Shown here piece after piece: positions 50,201-60,292 of a DNA stretch of 64,000 bases. The position numbers and the translations under genes are program-made. The stretch spans positions 558,001-622,000 of the forward strand of contig CAKMXJ010000042.1 in assembly GCA_928724745.1 (NCBI GenBank), given 5' to 3'. The stretch comes from Anthracocystis setariae. Lineage: Eukaryota; Basidiomycota; Ustilaginomycetes; Ustilaginales; Ustilaginaceae. Numbering within the stretch: position 1 is the first letter of the stretch; every line of letters begins with the position of its first letter. Below the pieces are notes generated by a model. It was not told the origin of the DNA. It saw nothing but the letters and a program-made list of their open reading frames with translations, and did no database searches.

Positions 50201-51469
50201 CAGAACGAGTTGGGACTCGAAGGTGTGTATCCCCACGAAACGGTTTGGCCCACACCTACGCCTTCGACGGGCATGGGTACGCCCGCTGACAGCGATTATG
50301 AACATGACAGCATCGGTCATGATGACTTGGTGCATCGAGTCGGGCTTGGATTGCGCAACGAATCAGCTACGAGTGGGAACCAGCCTGGAGGTCCTCCGGC
50401 CTCTGCAACTGCGACTGCGACTGCGACTGCGCCTGCTGCTGACGCCGCTGCTGTCGCTCCTACCATTGAGCCCGTTCACCTCCATCTTCCTGCTCAGAGC
50501 GCCCTTCCGCAGTGGGGCAGCTTCAGCGCCCCTCGCATTGACACGCAACGGACGAGGACGCGCCGCACTCAGCCTCAACCATCTATGCTTGGTGGTACCA
50601 TTGCGGGACGAAGCCTGGCTGATCTCGAAGCGGAGTCGGATCGCAGTGCGCCCCCTTCGCAACCAAGTTCTCAGCCTGTCTCGCCAGGTTGGAATTCGGA
50701 CAGTGGGGGAGGTTATGACTCGCAAGACGACGATCTCGATGCGATCTCGCCGCAAGAAATTGATCAGAATGCTTACTTTGGTGCTCCAGTGTCTTACGCT
50801 GATGATGCGATTCCGATGGATCCCGGCTTCTACGGCCTAGCGCACTACCATACATTGCGACCAGAGGGGTTGTCGGACATTGCGGAGGAGGAGTCTCAAT
50901 TCGATACTTCGAGTGTGTTGAGCAGCGCAGGGGGCGGAGCCTTGTCGCCAGGCTACGGGGAGAACTTTTCTCCCGAGGCTGGAGGCAGTCCGAACGTGGG
51001 TGCTATGAGAGACGGGTTGAGTCAGGGTAGATTGGCAGCGGGCTATACCCCATCTACCGCTGAGTTGGCCAGGCTCAGAGAAGCGCTGAGCGAAAGGGAG
51101 AGACAGTACCGAAACAGGTTCGCAAACAGGGGAAGTCAGGAGGGGACGAGATTCCTGATTGAGGATGACGAAGAAGACGTGGATAGATCGGTGGCGGATG
51201 ATTCAGATGCGGACGTGGTCCCTCTTGATATGGACGGCGGTCACCGTCAGTCGTGGAAGTCGTCCCCCGAACCTGGCACGGTTGCTGCTAAATCGGACGA
51301 GAAAGCGGTTCGAGGATCTGCTCCGCCCAGCATTGAGATTGATGGCGAAGCTGCCAAATTGTCAATTTCCACCAAAGCTCAAGATGCACTGGCTGGGATG
51401 CAAGCGCCGCCTTCTCCTGCTCCATCGACCTCATCCAGGACATCGAGTGTGCATGACGTATGGTGGTAG
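47201..51469 (+). CDS. Large alpha/beta hydrolase of the hormone-sensitive-lipase type
   Basis: The frame begins upstream with a TTG; the first in-frame ATG is 47201, giving 1422 residues. A hydrophobic segment at about 160-185 (LYFSDLVVVAFFYTVNLLRT) may anchor the protein in a membrane. The catalytic core shows the oxyanion HGGG (residue 411), EYDLSPTSRFPGPLLQCL, the nucleophile elbow GDSAGG (Ser 490), then Asp in WGDRERLADD (803) and His in GGVHAWPF (894). These mark the HSL/steryl-acetyl-hydrolase-like family that cleaves ester bonds of lipids or sterols. The Ser-Asp distance of about 310 residues is roughly twice the usual value, because of Ser/Arg-rich inserts (about 555-745). A disordered, acidic tail of some 500 residues follows. 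The substrate cannot be inferred. Confidence 0.82.
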   Translation: MLDMLRPASSSKARPAPPRAPSPSTSPASSTSTLKASSSRRSNARSDQSSSTKRSSSAFTARSKGQQARRLSLETAVSSSHTYSRRDDLLDLHLGSASSISLPGLAPFRRSTLASDPKRDSPTRSKPARSSGVTKTSSRHDSRRTRRPSRGQSPLLGGLYFSDLVVVAFFYTVNLLRTCGIAELVDVAFKAFTYICTRLPMDFYQRWSLSRPASNQFARYTPSGATRPMQHRHPHIVKPNSETSSPTSESDDNAVRPAQFSRTSSAVVSSSDEGPSSSDEIDPGAPLSPFHHLTLLLVRFACSSFPHLVPRVLFAEETIGPLVRWRTGGGAAGIVREFTSEQTSSADPAYSHADVPASGSAEKPHASRRAFRTYTRPGFRAFWIGADAHVPVEVRRSDPSSKSATTLLYLHGGGFSLGSVAFYAEALIRIITKVCRIEDHDNDARCVAVEYDLSPTSRFPGPLLQCLRCYAHLIEVEGIDPASITIAGDSAGGNLAMAMLLCLDGQARGEARLGERDWGKLPMPGKAVLISPWADLRPHKSWAFAPLREPELTPDNARQGSIVGSDANNNSGGSRSRTSAWTEAIGQHEWDYVAAEALMHFAQLYAGVLKTPRRVRGPMGWVAHMCAVLAGDDNDAGTAPPKASSAAQQRSTALTAPLAVLRTLVSPPQRMARAAHNMLTEPLLNLSNTSRTSFKSSGRSGSDAFNDVENIRPSGVGALDPIFPKAERTTDAVPTTADLYIPFWESQKDDNDDQRGGKSDRRRDDPEFEAARTLLEESKLINPAIGDWSRICLKNGMLVLWGDRERLADDIEIWVDRVRQSQAFQRARSGESTDDQPGQDFDPSLSRTSSESPSRSLQERRAASRSPRRNSQESPDHAADWLCTAVEHGPGGVHAWPFVSMYLAGSEVEREKGLEIIARFISESDSPAATHFTNPSSTSASLAVQLPPRQEHRSPPANSPPHLNAVSPAGSMPSDISSRDGDYPFLESSYTESEDWDPNEQNELGLEGVYPHETVWPTPTPSTGMGTPADSDYEHDSIGHDDLVHRVGLGLRNESATSGNQPGGPPASATATATATAPAADAAAVAPTIEPVHLHLPAQSALPQWGSFSAPRIDTQRTRTRRTQPQPSMLGGTIAGRSLADLEAESDRSAPPSQPSSQPVSPGWNSDSGGGYDSQDDDLDAISPQEIDQNAYFGAPVSYADDAIPMDPGFYGLAHYHTLRPEGLSDIAEEESQFDTSSVLSSAGGGALSPGYGENFSPEAGGSPNVGAMRDGLSQGRLAAGYTPSTAELARLREALSERERQYRNRFANRGSQEGTRFLIEDDEEDVDRSVADDSDADVVPLDMDGGHRQSWKSSPEPGTVAAKSDEKAVRGSAPPSIEIDGEAAKLSISTKAQDALAGMQAPPSPAPSTSSRTSSVHDVWW

Positions 51470-52025
51470 CCTCGTGCACCGCAAAACGCATGGTTTCAAT
51501 ACCGCACCTTGCTGTCGCTTGATCGGTTGTGCACAGTCTGTGCTCATCTTGTATCGATCGTATTCAACTAGAAATTTCAGAGTTGCCAAGTTACGCAACA
51601 AATGCGGACATTGGAACCCACGGTGAGCACACGATCTTGTCGAGGACTTGAACCAAAAGTCGGCACTGAAGAGAGGACAAACCAGTTGAACAGAGGCTCT
51701 CTCAGTCGACAAATAGAAGATCATACAGAGTGGTTGAATCCGACGCGTTGCTAGAGATGGTAGGGCAGGGCGCATATGTGTATTAATAAATTGTAGGCCA
51801 AACTCCATGAGTGTGAGCCTTGCTGGCGCTTGCGGTTCGGGATGGCAGAGAGCGCGCGCGCGCTTACACACCAAAAGAGGGAGCGCGCGCCCCCGGTGCT
51901 GAAAAGGGAAAGAGGATGATCGACTGAGCTCTAATTCGACCAGCGCTGGTCTGTGGGAATCCATCCAACTCAACCTTTTCTTCTCGTCACCATCCATCCA
52001 TAACGTCTACCACAGTTGATCCAAG
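51470..52025. other. Intergenic interval with GC dinucleotide runs
   Basis: This 556-bp stretch holds the terminator of the hydrolase gene and the promoter of the SSB gene. GAGCGCGCGCGCGC at about 51850-51863 and GAGCGCGCGCCCCC at about 51882-51895 flank a short spacer. No gene is seen. Confidence 0.4.
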
Positions 52026-52571
52026 ATGATGTTTTTGAACTCGACAAGACAGACCCTCACTTCGGGTGCTCGTGTAAGTCTTTCTTGCAGCTGCGCCTCC
52101 TACTTACTCGATCTCTTGGAAGGATGGGCTGACGCTCTAGCTTTTGCTGATTGTGTGATGATGGCGTGGTAAAACATGTAGATGCTCTCGACCAGCGCTG
52201 TGCGCAACGACATGGCGCGCATGCAGGTTCTCGGACGTCTCTCTGCTGATCCCGAGATCAAGACCACCAAGAACGGCAAGGACTACATTCGCTACACGGT
52301 GGCCAGCACGGACCCACCCTCGGGCCCTGCTGAGGATGGCGAGCGTGCCCCTCCTACGACCTCGTACCACCGCTTCTACGTGTTTGGTGACCGCGGAGTC
52401 GAAAGGATGAAGAACATGAAGAAGGGCTACCGAGTGCTTGTGGACGCCGATTTCAGGATCGAGAGGATCCCATCCGAGGGCGACCAGCCTGCGAAGGACA
52501 CTCTTCTTGCCTTGCACCGTGCCATCCAGGTGATTTCCAAGCCCCAGGCTAGGGAGGGTGGTCAGGCTTAG
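52026..52571 (+). CDS. RIM1: Mitochondrial single-stranded DNA-binding protein
   Basis: Two exons, 52026-52073 and 52182-52571, with a GTAAGT donor and a TGTAG acceptor, give 145 residues. The first exon and the start of the second (MMFLNSTRQTLTSGAR, MLSTSAVRN) form a basic, hydroxylated presequence. The OB-fold follows: MARMQVLGRLSADPEIKTTK, YIRYTVASTDPPSG, SYHRFYVFGDRGVERM, KGYRVLVDADFRIERI. This is the eukaryotic SSB (yeast Rim1) of mitochondrial DNA replication, a homotetramer in bacteria and mitochondria. Length is normal. A second ATG follows at 52029. The neighbouring ALAS and mitochondrial L7/L12 genes also act in mitochondria. Confidence 0.92.
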
Positions 52572-53902
52572 GCGGTAAAGATGAAGCACCGTACTATCTA
52601 AGTGATGGCTTTGCCCTCACAAAATCGTGGTCTACCAATGACTGTGTAACTAAGCAAAGAGGCACATTTTCAAGCAACCTTCGAAGATCTCTCTCGAGGA
52701 TATAAATGTCAACAGCACCGCTCACACTGGAATGACGCCAAGCTAAAAGCAAAGCAATCTCATGGCTGGATATGAGGGTGGCGATGGATTGAGGCGACCG
52801 TTACCATCACCAGGGTGATTCGAGTCTAATGGTTTCTTTTTTTTTTTCTTGTTGAAAATTCATCTCAGGTGTTGCATCGTCGAGTCTGGCAATCAACATT
52901 CGGACCCGAGCTGGGCCAAGTCTCGCACGTGTAAGAGGCGGGAGTGGAACTTATCAGTGTCAAGCAGTTACACAGAGCATAGATTATGTCTAGCACATGA
53001 TTCATTTGCTATCAGCTGGGGGCCGAGATGAATGTGTGCAGTGCTTTTCATAAGATTTATTGGCTGCGATCCGATACCAGCGCCCATAACGGAAAGGAGA
53101 TGGTGCGGGCGAGTTGATACGCCTTGGATGGTAGCTTTGCCTAAGCAGCTTGACAAAATCGCAGGCCGCTCGCTCGCTGAACATGACTCGAGCAACAACA
53201 GAGGCGGAGTGCTGTACTGTACAGCACAGTGCAGTGCAGTGCAGTGCAGTGAAATTGTAAGCAAAGATTTCGAGGCAAAGTTGGGGCAGCAGAAAAGGGT
53301 CTGCTGAAATGCAACAAACGTGCTGCACAGTTGAATGGTCACAGTTGAATGGTCAATTCGACTTTTTTCAAGAAGAGGCGGTCAGTTACGGGCGTCAGTT
53401 GCGGCGAATCGTCCTCGCTTGAGCCTCGCTTGAGGTCCCAAGCCATGAAAGAGTGGCGGAACTTCCGAAAATCACACCCCAAGTTCCAATTCTGCCAACG
53501 ACTGCGCTGTGCTGTACCCGTTCTGTATTGTATTGAGAAAAGTCGATTGCCGGATCATTTCCGCTCACTCGCCCGCCCGCCCGTTTGTTTGGATTGCAAC
53601 AAGAGGCAGGAGCCAAGGAACAAAAAGGATCAATTATCTTTATGCAAAATGTAATCTTGGTTGCGGCTGAGGGTTCTGAATTCTTGAAAGTGTCCATTGC
53701 GTGCGGGCCAATCCAAAGCGCTGCTTTTGTCCGCTGCCGCCGCTGCTGTTGCTTGCTACCGGTAGGGTCAAGTGTCGTTTGTCCACATCGTTGCTACCAC
53801 TCCCACCTCCATCTACCTACTTCTCCCACTCCTTTGCTGTATCTCCAGCGCGTCTATCAATCTCATACCAACAACAACCGCTATCGCTTTCTGGTCTCCG
53901 TC
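52572..53902. other. Gene-free interval upstream of ALAS
   Basis: This 1331-bp stretch has no convincing gene. Around 53208-53250 a TACTGTACAG palindrome is followed by a tandem CAGTG repeat (about five units). A T-run lies near 52837-52847. The region just before 53903 is pyrimidine-rich, as expected for a fungal leader. Confidence 0.45.
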
Positions 53903-55951
53903 ATGGATCGAAGCCTCGCCTGCCCTCTCAGGCAGATTCGTCAGGCATGCCCTTACATGGGTCGTGTCTCGATGCCTCAGCTGCGTCAAATGTCGACCTC
54001 CTTTGTTCATCCCGGTGGTCCCACTCGTCTCGTCACTCAGGCTCAGCAGTGCCCCGTCATGAGCCAGAGTCTCGCTATCAAGGCTGAAGGTGCCAACACG
54101 TTTTCGCCCACCTTCGGTGCTTCCGGCAGCTCTTTCTTCGCCGCTGCTGCTAAACCCGCCGCTGCTCCTACCTCTGAATGCCCCTTCTCCAACCAGATGA
54201 ATGGAGGCGCTGCTCAGCAGATTCGATCCTACGTCTCTCGCTCCGAGGCTTCTCGTGCTGCCGTCGCTCAGCCTGACGACATCCAACGTCTCCATGCCAA
54301 GGAAGGCATCAGCCTTGCAGACCAGGCTAGCGCTGAGAAATGTCCTCATGCTCGTAAGCTTGCCGAGGCTGCCGCTGCAGCCGCCGTTCACGATTCCCTG
54401 CCTCAGTCGCAGCGCAGGAAGAGCATCAAGAAGCAGGTCCGCACCCCCGGCTCCGGTCTAGGTGTCCATCCCGAGCCCGAACCTCACAACCGGCCCGGTT
54501 TCCACTACGAGCAATTCTACCACGACCAGCTCCAGGCCAAGCACAACGACAAGTCGTACCGCTACTTCAACAACATCAACCGCTTGGCTGGCAAGGCTCC
54601 CAAAGGCCACCTCTCGGCTGAAGCCGATGAGATCACCGTCTGGTGCGCCAACGATTACCAGAACATGAGTCGTCACCCCGCTGTCATCGAAGCCATGAAG
54701 GACACTCTCGACAAGTACGGCGCCGGTGCTGGAGGCACTCGAAACATTGCCGGTCACAACCGCCACGTCGAGACCATTGAGCGTACGCTCGCTCAACTTC
54801 ACCGCAAGGATGCTGCCCTTGTCTTTGGCTCGTGCTACGCCGCCAACGATGCCACGCTCACCATCCTTGGCTCCAAGCTGCCCGACTGTGTGATTCTTTC
54901 CGACGCCTCCAACCATGCTTCCATGATCCAAGGTATTAAGCATTCCGGTGCCAAGAAGGTCATCTACAAGCACAACGACATGGCTGATCTCGAGGCCAAG
55001 CTTCAGGCTATCCCCACGGATGTGCCCAAGATCATCGCCTTCGAGTCGGTCTACTCGATGTGCGGTACCGTCGGTCCTATCGAAAAGACGATCGAGCTTG
55101 CCGAAAAGTACGGCGCTATCACTTTCCTCGACGAGGTCCACGCTGTGGGCATGTATGGTCCTCGCGGTGCCGGCGTTGCCGAACACCTTGACTGGGATGC
55201 CCAAGTTGCTCAGGGTCACAAGCCTGGTCTGCTCAAAGGTAGCGTCATGGACCGCATCGACATCATCACTGGTACCCTGGGTAAGGCTTACGGCAACGTT
55301 GGTGGCTACATTGCTGGCTCGAACCGCTTCGTCGATCTCATTCGATGCTTTGCCCCGCAGTTCATCTTCTCCACCACGCTTCCCCCTGCCGTTCTGACCG
55401 GTGCCAACAAAGCCATCGAGATCTTGATGGAAACCAACGACTCGCGCATCGTCCAACAGGTTCGGACCCGCGAGACCAAGGACAAGCTCATCGCTGCTGG
55501 CATCCCGCTCCAGCACAACCCGTCGCACATTGTGCCTGTGCTGGTTGGCGATGCTTCCAAAGCCAAGGCCGCCAGTGACATGCTCTTGGAGGAGTACGGA
55601 TGTTACGTCCAGCCTATCAACTTCCCTACCGTCGCTCGCGGTCTGGAGAGGCTTCGCGTCACCCCCACTCCCGGCCACACATCTGCAGACGTAGATCATC
55701 TCGTCTACGCTCTCACCCAGATCTGGAAGGAGCTCGGTCTTCGCACTGTCGATGACCTCCGCGCTGCTCCTAAGGGTGATGCCCTTGCTGATCTGTTCAA
55801 GGCATCCGAGCTGACGGCCAAGGAGAACCCTCTCTGGACCGACAAGTTGCTTGGTCTCGACGAGCTCAAGGCTGGTGTCAGGGCTCATGGCTTCAAGGCC
55901 ATCGGTGCTGGCGCTCCTGCTGCTTCGCCTGCTGTTGCTGCCGCTGCCTAG
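53903..55951 (+). CDS. HEM1: 5-aminolevulinate synthase, mitochondrial
   Basis: The ATG at 53903 gives 682 residues; upstream codons in the frame have no domain. ALAS makes 5-aminolevulinate from glycine and succinyl-CoA with pyridoxal phosphate, the first step of haem synthesis, in the mitochondrial matrix. The core begins at [20 protein letters not shown] and shows [74 protein letters not shown] and the PLP lysine in [12 protein letters not shown] (Lys 461). The N-terminal extension of about 190 residues carries five Cys-Pro dipeptides (Cys 7, 16, 50, 93, 147), candidate haem regulatory motifs by which haem could limit import. It is longer than yeast Hem1 (548 residues), mostly through this leader and an Ala-rich tail. 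Confidence 0.97.
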   Translation: MDRSLACPLRQIRQACPYMGRVSMPQLRQMSTSFVHPGGPTRLVTQAQQCPVMSQSLAIKAEGANTFSPTFGASGSSFFAAAAKPAAAPTSECPFSNQMNGGAAQQIRSYVSRSEASRAAVAQPDDIQRLHAKEGISLADQASAEKCPHARKLAEAAAAAAVHDSLPQSQRRKSIKKQVRTPGSGLGVHPEPEPHNRPGFHYEQFYHDQLQAKHNDKSYRYFNNINRLAGKAPKGHLSAEADEITVWCANDYQNMSRHPAVIEAMKDTLDKYGAGAGGTRNIAGHNRHVETIERTLAQLHRKDAALVFGSCYAANDATLTILGSKLPDCVILSDASNHASMIQGIKHSGAKKVIYKHNDMADLEAKLQAIPTDVPKIIAFESVYSMCGTVGPIEKTIELAEKYGAITFLDEVHAVGMYGPRGAGVAEHLDWDAQVAQGHKPGLLKGSVMDRIDIITGTLGKAYGNVGGYIAGSNRFVDLIRCFAPQFIFSTTLPPAVLTGANKAIEILMETNDSRIVQQVRTRETKDKLIAAGIPLQHNPSHIVPVLVGDASKAKAASDMLLEEYGCYVQPINFPTVARGLERLRVTPTPGHTSADVDHLVYALTQIWKELGLRTVDDLRAAPKGDALADLFKASELTAKENPLWTDKLLGLDELKAGVRAHGFKAIGAGAPAASPAVAAAA

Positions 55952-56530
55952 ATCGGCTTCTTGGCTTCGTCTGGCAAAAGCGTGCGTGCGTTCATCTATT
56001 TTTTCCCTTCATCTCTCATTCCACGAGCTGAATTGTGTTCCGTACGTCGCCGCAACGGTGTACGAGTTTCGGCTCGTAGTGATTGGACGAAATGTCAAGT
56101 CTTTTCACTTTCCCCCTCATCCTCATCTGACTGTGCTTCTGAGTATGTGTGAGTCTTTGAAAGGCGAAAGATAGATGAGAGCTGATATATCGAACTTTCT
56201 CGTGCGAGAGTGCTTACAGAGGTGACGACAGGCAGCGTGACCTGCCACGCCTTTCAAGAAAGAAGTTACAGAGTCTAGCGAGCAAAAGCAAACAAAATGG
56301 GAAAAAAAAATTGGTTGCAATCCGAGTTTGGGCGACTTGATGTATCGGCCGCCGTTCGCACAAAGCAAAGCCGCAGAGCAGGAAAGCAGTAGAAGGGTAA
56401 GTGCTGTGACTTGAGAAGGTTGCAGATTTCATGATCATCAACCGACGAGTTTTGATTCAACACCATCACATATCTCGTCCACCTCTTTATTCTCGTTTGG
56501 GCTCGCTTCCTACGTGCCCTTTTTCCCAAC
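55952..56530. other. Intergenic interval between ALAS and the L7/L12 gene
   Basis: This 579-bp stretch contains the ALAS 3' end and the promoter of the next gene. An A-rich run lies at about 56303-56310. No gene is seen. Confidence 0.4.
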
Positions 56531-57199
56531 ATGATGTCCACCTTGACTGGCGCCGTTGCGTCTTCGTCGCGAACTCTTGTTTGCAGCACTCGTCGTTCGG
56601 CTTTCCGTTCGGTCCGTGCTCTGTCCACCACCATCGCGCTCCGCAACGCTGCACCTGTCGATGCGAAAATCTCCAACATTGTCGACCAGATCGAGAAGCT
56701 TACTCTGCTCGAAGCTGCTGATCTCGTCTCGCACCTCAAGACAAGGTTGAACATCACTGAGATCGCCATGCCCGCCGCTTCGGCTGCCGCCGCCCCCTCC
56801 GCCGGTGCTGGCGCCTCGGATGCAGCACCAGAGGAAGAAGTCGCAAAGCCCAAGGAGAAGACCGTCTTCACTCTCAAGCTCACCGGTCTCAAGGACCCAA
56901 CCGCCAAGGCAAAGGTCATCAGAGAGGTCAAGGCAGCTAACTCGAATATGTACGTATTCCTTTCCTTTCCTCTCCTCTTTCACTTTTTTTTTCTCCCTTC
57001 TGCTTCGATCGCTTACTGACAAAAACATCTTTCATCATCTTTCATCTTTGGTGGTGGTGGCTAATACAGGAACCTGGTTGAGGCCAAGAAGTTTGTCGAA
57101 TCTACGCCACAGGTGCTCAAGGAGGGCCTGAACAAGGAAGATGCCGAAAAGATGAAGGCAGCAATCGAGGCTGCCGGTGGTACCGTCGAGCTCGAGTGA
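56531..57199 (+). CDS. MNP1: Mitochondrial ribosomal protein bL12m (L7/L12)
   Basis: Two exons, 56531-56949 and 57070-57199 (GTACGT donor, TACAG acceptor), give 182 residues. A Ser/Arg-rich presequence (residues 1-36) precedes the dimerisation helices ([31 protein letters not shown]). An Ala/Pro hinge with [11 protein letters not shown] is followed by the C-terminal domain: [60 protein letters not shown]. These are the L7/L12 stalk features; the stalk recruits translation factors to the mitochondrial ribosome. The phase-2 junction restores a Met codon. A second ATG is at 56534. The gene is convergent with L2HGDH, 253 bp apart. Confidence 0.93.
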
Positions 57200-57452
57200 A
57201 CTGCGCCGTGCTCACACAGTACCTGCTAATCATACGACTCCTCCATCCGAAATACGCACTTGCACCACCTGTACAGTAGTTGGGAGAAACCCTCTCGTTC
57301 CCCCCTTCTCGAAAAAGAATGGCACCATTTCGCATCGGCGGCTCATGTTTGCATCCCACAGCCTGTGTCGCGACAATCTCATGCCAAGTGAAACCACCTG
57401 CATAGCGATAGCTCAAAGATCTAGAGTTGGATTGCAGCCACGGCATTTCATT

Positions 57453-59000
57453 CTACGCCCACGCATCTAGTTTATGAGCGCCATCCTCGTTCCTGGCGCC
57501 CTTATTCGCGCTCACTCTAGCCTGTTTGCTCTCGCCATAGAAACTCTCTGCCACCATATCCCTAACCAACTCACCGATTGCCAAACTGCTCGTCAGACCG
57601 GGACTCTCGATTCCCAGCAAACTGATCATGGCACCTCCGTGCACCCTATCTACACTGTTCCTCGCTTTCGAAACGCAACTCGCGCTCGGAGGCGGCAACC
57701 CCGGTGCCCTCTGCCAAAGCTTCTGCGACGACAGCGACGCGGAATTGTGCCAGAGCAACTGGAAATCCATAAACGCCTTTTGCTGCGGTCCGATGAGCTT
57801 CGGTCGAATGCCTGCATAGTCTGGCGCCAACCCCGCCTTGTCAATGTTCGGAAGGTACTCTGTGATCGAGGCGTACATCGAATCCAGACGATCCTCCGAA
57901 ACCGTCAGCGCTTTCTTCCAAAAATCGACGCCCGTTTCATCTTGTGCTGGTGGCGAGATCCACTCGGTGTCCGGACCGAACTTGATCTGTCCGTTGAGGT
58001 CGAGCGTCAGATGCGTGCCCAACGAAGTGTGTGCGTGCGCGCCTTTGTTGCGTGTATCCGGAACCGGATAGATGAGGTGTTTGACATCCTTGGCTCCGGC
58101 TCCCTTGTACGAGGCGTAATTGCCCTTCGAGTACCACATCGGGATCGGCTCTTGTTGCGAGCCGAGCTCCGAGAGCAGAGAGTTGAGCATCGTCGGACCA
58201 TTGAGGCCGGACGAATTGATGACAACTTTGGCCAGCAATGCATCGGCATCAGAGTCCGAAGTGACGGTCTGGACGATCCAACCGTCTTGAGACCCATCTG
58301 CGCCCCGCTTGCTGTTGACAGCGCTTGGATCGGGTTCGTTTGCATCGATGCGGACCACTTTGGTGTCGTAGACAATCTCGGCGTTGTCCGCGTCCAACAA
58401 CTCCTGTTCGAGAGACGCCATTAGCTCGTGGCTACTTACGATCCCCGTTCGATCCGACAGTAGTGCCCATGCAATATTCTTGGACAGATCTGGCTCGAGC
58501 TCGCGAGCCTCGTCGCCCGAAATCAACCTGGTGGGAGGTGCAAGCTCTCCCAATGCATCGCAGTGAGCCTTCAAGTTGTCTAGATAGCTTTTGGCAAAGT
58601 CGGCTCCAACCACGAGCTTCTTGGTCTGCTTATATCCAAGTCGTAGCTGTTGACAACGCTGATACATCAGCTCGCGACCCCTCAAGCAGAGCTTAGTCTT
58701 GAGTGAGTCGGCGGGATAGTAGAGGCCGGCGTGGATTACCTCGCTATTTCGAGCCGAGGTCTCTTGGCCAAACGCTTGATTCCGTTCGACGAGGTAGGTG
58801 GTCTTGTCGGGCCAGCGAGTGGCGAGGGCAGATGCGATGGAGAGACCCACTACACCTGCACCAACGACCAGATGGTCGATGCTGAAGTCGGGTTGTTTGA
58901 GAGGATATTTGTTCCGCGATGGCAGAGAGGCCAAGAGGGGTCGGATCGGGGTGGAAGTTGCTGCAGTCGCCAGTCGTCGGCGTGACTGCGCACCGAGCAT
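57453..59000 (-). CDS. L2HGDH: L-2-hydroxyglutarate dehydrogenase, FAD-dependent
   Basis: The single exon from an ATG at 59000 encodes 515 residues. A basic presequence (MLGAQSRRRLATAAT) suggests mitochondria. The FAD-binding fold begins at DHLVVGAGVVGLSIASALA (42-60), then TYLVERNQAFGQETSARNSE and VIHAGLYYPADSLKT (88-103), the signature of L2HGDH-like DAO-family enzymes. KLVVG, ALLSDRTGIVSSHELMASLE, GNYASYKG and HTSLGTHLTLDLNGQIKFGP follow, and the C-terminus carries YAGIRPKL and SLLGIESPGLTSSLAIGELV. The enzyme oxidises L-2-hydroxyglutarate to 2-oxoglutarate, a metabolite-repair reaction. One or two Ser/Asp-rich inserts (near 210-235) are not typical. A different DAO-family substrate cannot be excluded. 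Confidence 0.88.
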   Translation of the reverse strand: MLGAQSRRRLATAATSTPIRPLLASLPSRNKYPLKQPDFSIDHLVVGAGVVGLSIASALATRWPDKTTYLVERNQAFGQETSARNSEVIHAGLYYPADSLKTKLCLRGRELMYQRCQQLRLGYKQTKKLVVGADFAKSYLDNLKAHCDALGELAPPTRLISGDEARELEPDLSKNIAWALLSDRTGIVSSHELMASLEQELLDADNAEIVYDTKVVRIDANEPDPSAVNSKRGADGSQDGWIVQTVTSDSDADALLAKVVINSSGLNGPTMLNSLLSELGSQQEPIPMWYSKGNYASYKGAGAKDVKHLIYPVPDTRNKGAHAHTSLGTHLTLDLNGQIKFGPDTEWISPPAQDETGVDFWKKALTVSEDRLDSMYASITEYLPNIDKAGLAPDYAGIRPKLIGPQQKAFMDFQLLWHNSASLSSQKLWQRAPGLPPPSASCVSKARNSVDRVHGGAMISLLGIESPGLTSSLAIGELVRDMVAESFYGESKQARVSANKGARNEDGAHKLDAWA

Positions 59001-59749
59001 TGTGCGTCAAGTTGTCGAGATGGTCGTGCTGATGTTGCGAACCCAACGTAGCTCTTGGCTGTCCTTTGCGATGTCGCCGGCCGCGTTGCCAGCTCACCCT
59101 TATTATGCCCGTGCGCACCTGATATCAGTTGACTGTTCCTTCGGTCTACATAGGCTTCGGCGTGAAGGTCTTTAGCTATCGTTGAGAGAGCCACCGATGA
59201 CTCGAATGTGGTCTGGTGGCGTTGATGCGGCAAGAGGAAGGCAGGGTTAAGGTCCTATTACGGAAACATCCGCCTGAGCATGCTGCTCGATGGTATGACA
59301 GCAACGTGACAGCAACCGACATACAGATAGAGTATTCAAGGATAGGGACCGAAGGCCGAACGAGTTCCTCTGTGAATTATGGTTGATCTGACACTCTGAA
59401 ATGCGATTTTACAACCGAAATGGTCTGCGCAATAGAGTCATCGCATCACACTATAGTGCTACTCTGCGAGTTTCAAGAGCTTCAACTCGACGAGGAGGCG
59501 CGTCACAGTCTGCAGTCACCGCACTGCGTCCTCCACAAGAAAGCAGCCAACATCCAGAGTTACTGTGGCTGAGCAACCGAAAAAAAGGAATTCAGAATGA
59601 CCCACCCACCCACATAACAGTCAGAAAATTGCGCATTTCGTCCAAATGCAGTTTCCGAAAACGAGATCCCTTGGCCTTGGCTCTCGCAGATTGGCTAAGT
59701 TGAAAGGAGAGACAGACACTGAGAGTCAGGGTCACAGTAGCGCTGTAGT

Positions 59750-59782
<33 letters not shown>

Positions 59783-60292
59783 AATCGCCTATCGCCTCCT
59801 CCAAGCAGCGTGTGAGCGTGAGCGGCATCTCTCCCCATCTCACTCCACACGATCATTATTGCAACACATCCGCTCAACAACGCAGACAACCCGCGTCATC
59901 CACATCCACATCCACATCACCATCACCATCACCATCACCACCATCATCACCACCATCATCATCATTTATTCCTATCTCTGCATCTAGATTCGATTCGACT
60001 GCATCGTCATCGACGCATCCACTTGCAGCATCTTACTCACAGGTTGTTGCGTTACGAGTAGCCAAGCAGGCTCTGTTACAGCTGCCATCAATTATCGGCT
60101 TCCATTGCTGCGCAGCAAGGTGGCTCAGTTGACAATCAGCACAATCCCTTTTGGACCTTGCCCTTTCGCGATCAATCAACTCACAAGGGCGCGTGATACA
60201 TCAAGGTCTTTGTATCCTGCCAACGCGACGCAATCACTTTGTATTCAACGCCCGACGAGCACACTCATTCAGGTGACATTCCTTTAGCCAAG
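59001..60292. promoter_or_regulatory. Divergent interval between L2HGDH and SNF7 with microsatellites
   Basis: This 1292-bp stretch separates two divergent genes. It holds a GT microsatellite (about 59749-59781) and an imperfect CAC/CAT triplet repeat (about 59898-59967), both close to the SNF7 side. No gene is supported; open frames through the repeats are low complexity. Confidence 0.5.

Noticed and set aside
54458..55888. Antisense open frame of 476 codons opposite ALAS
   Set aside because: It lies wholly within a strongly conserved enzyme gene; long antisense frames are expected from the strong third-position C bias of the sense strand, and its translation has no domain.
59749..59967. 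GT and CAC/CAT repeats as a coding region
   Set aside because: They read as simple His/Ser/Thr runs in some frames, but they are ordinary microsatellites in a promoter region.
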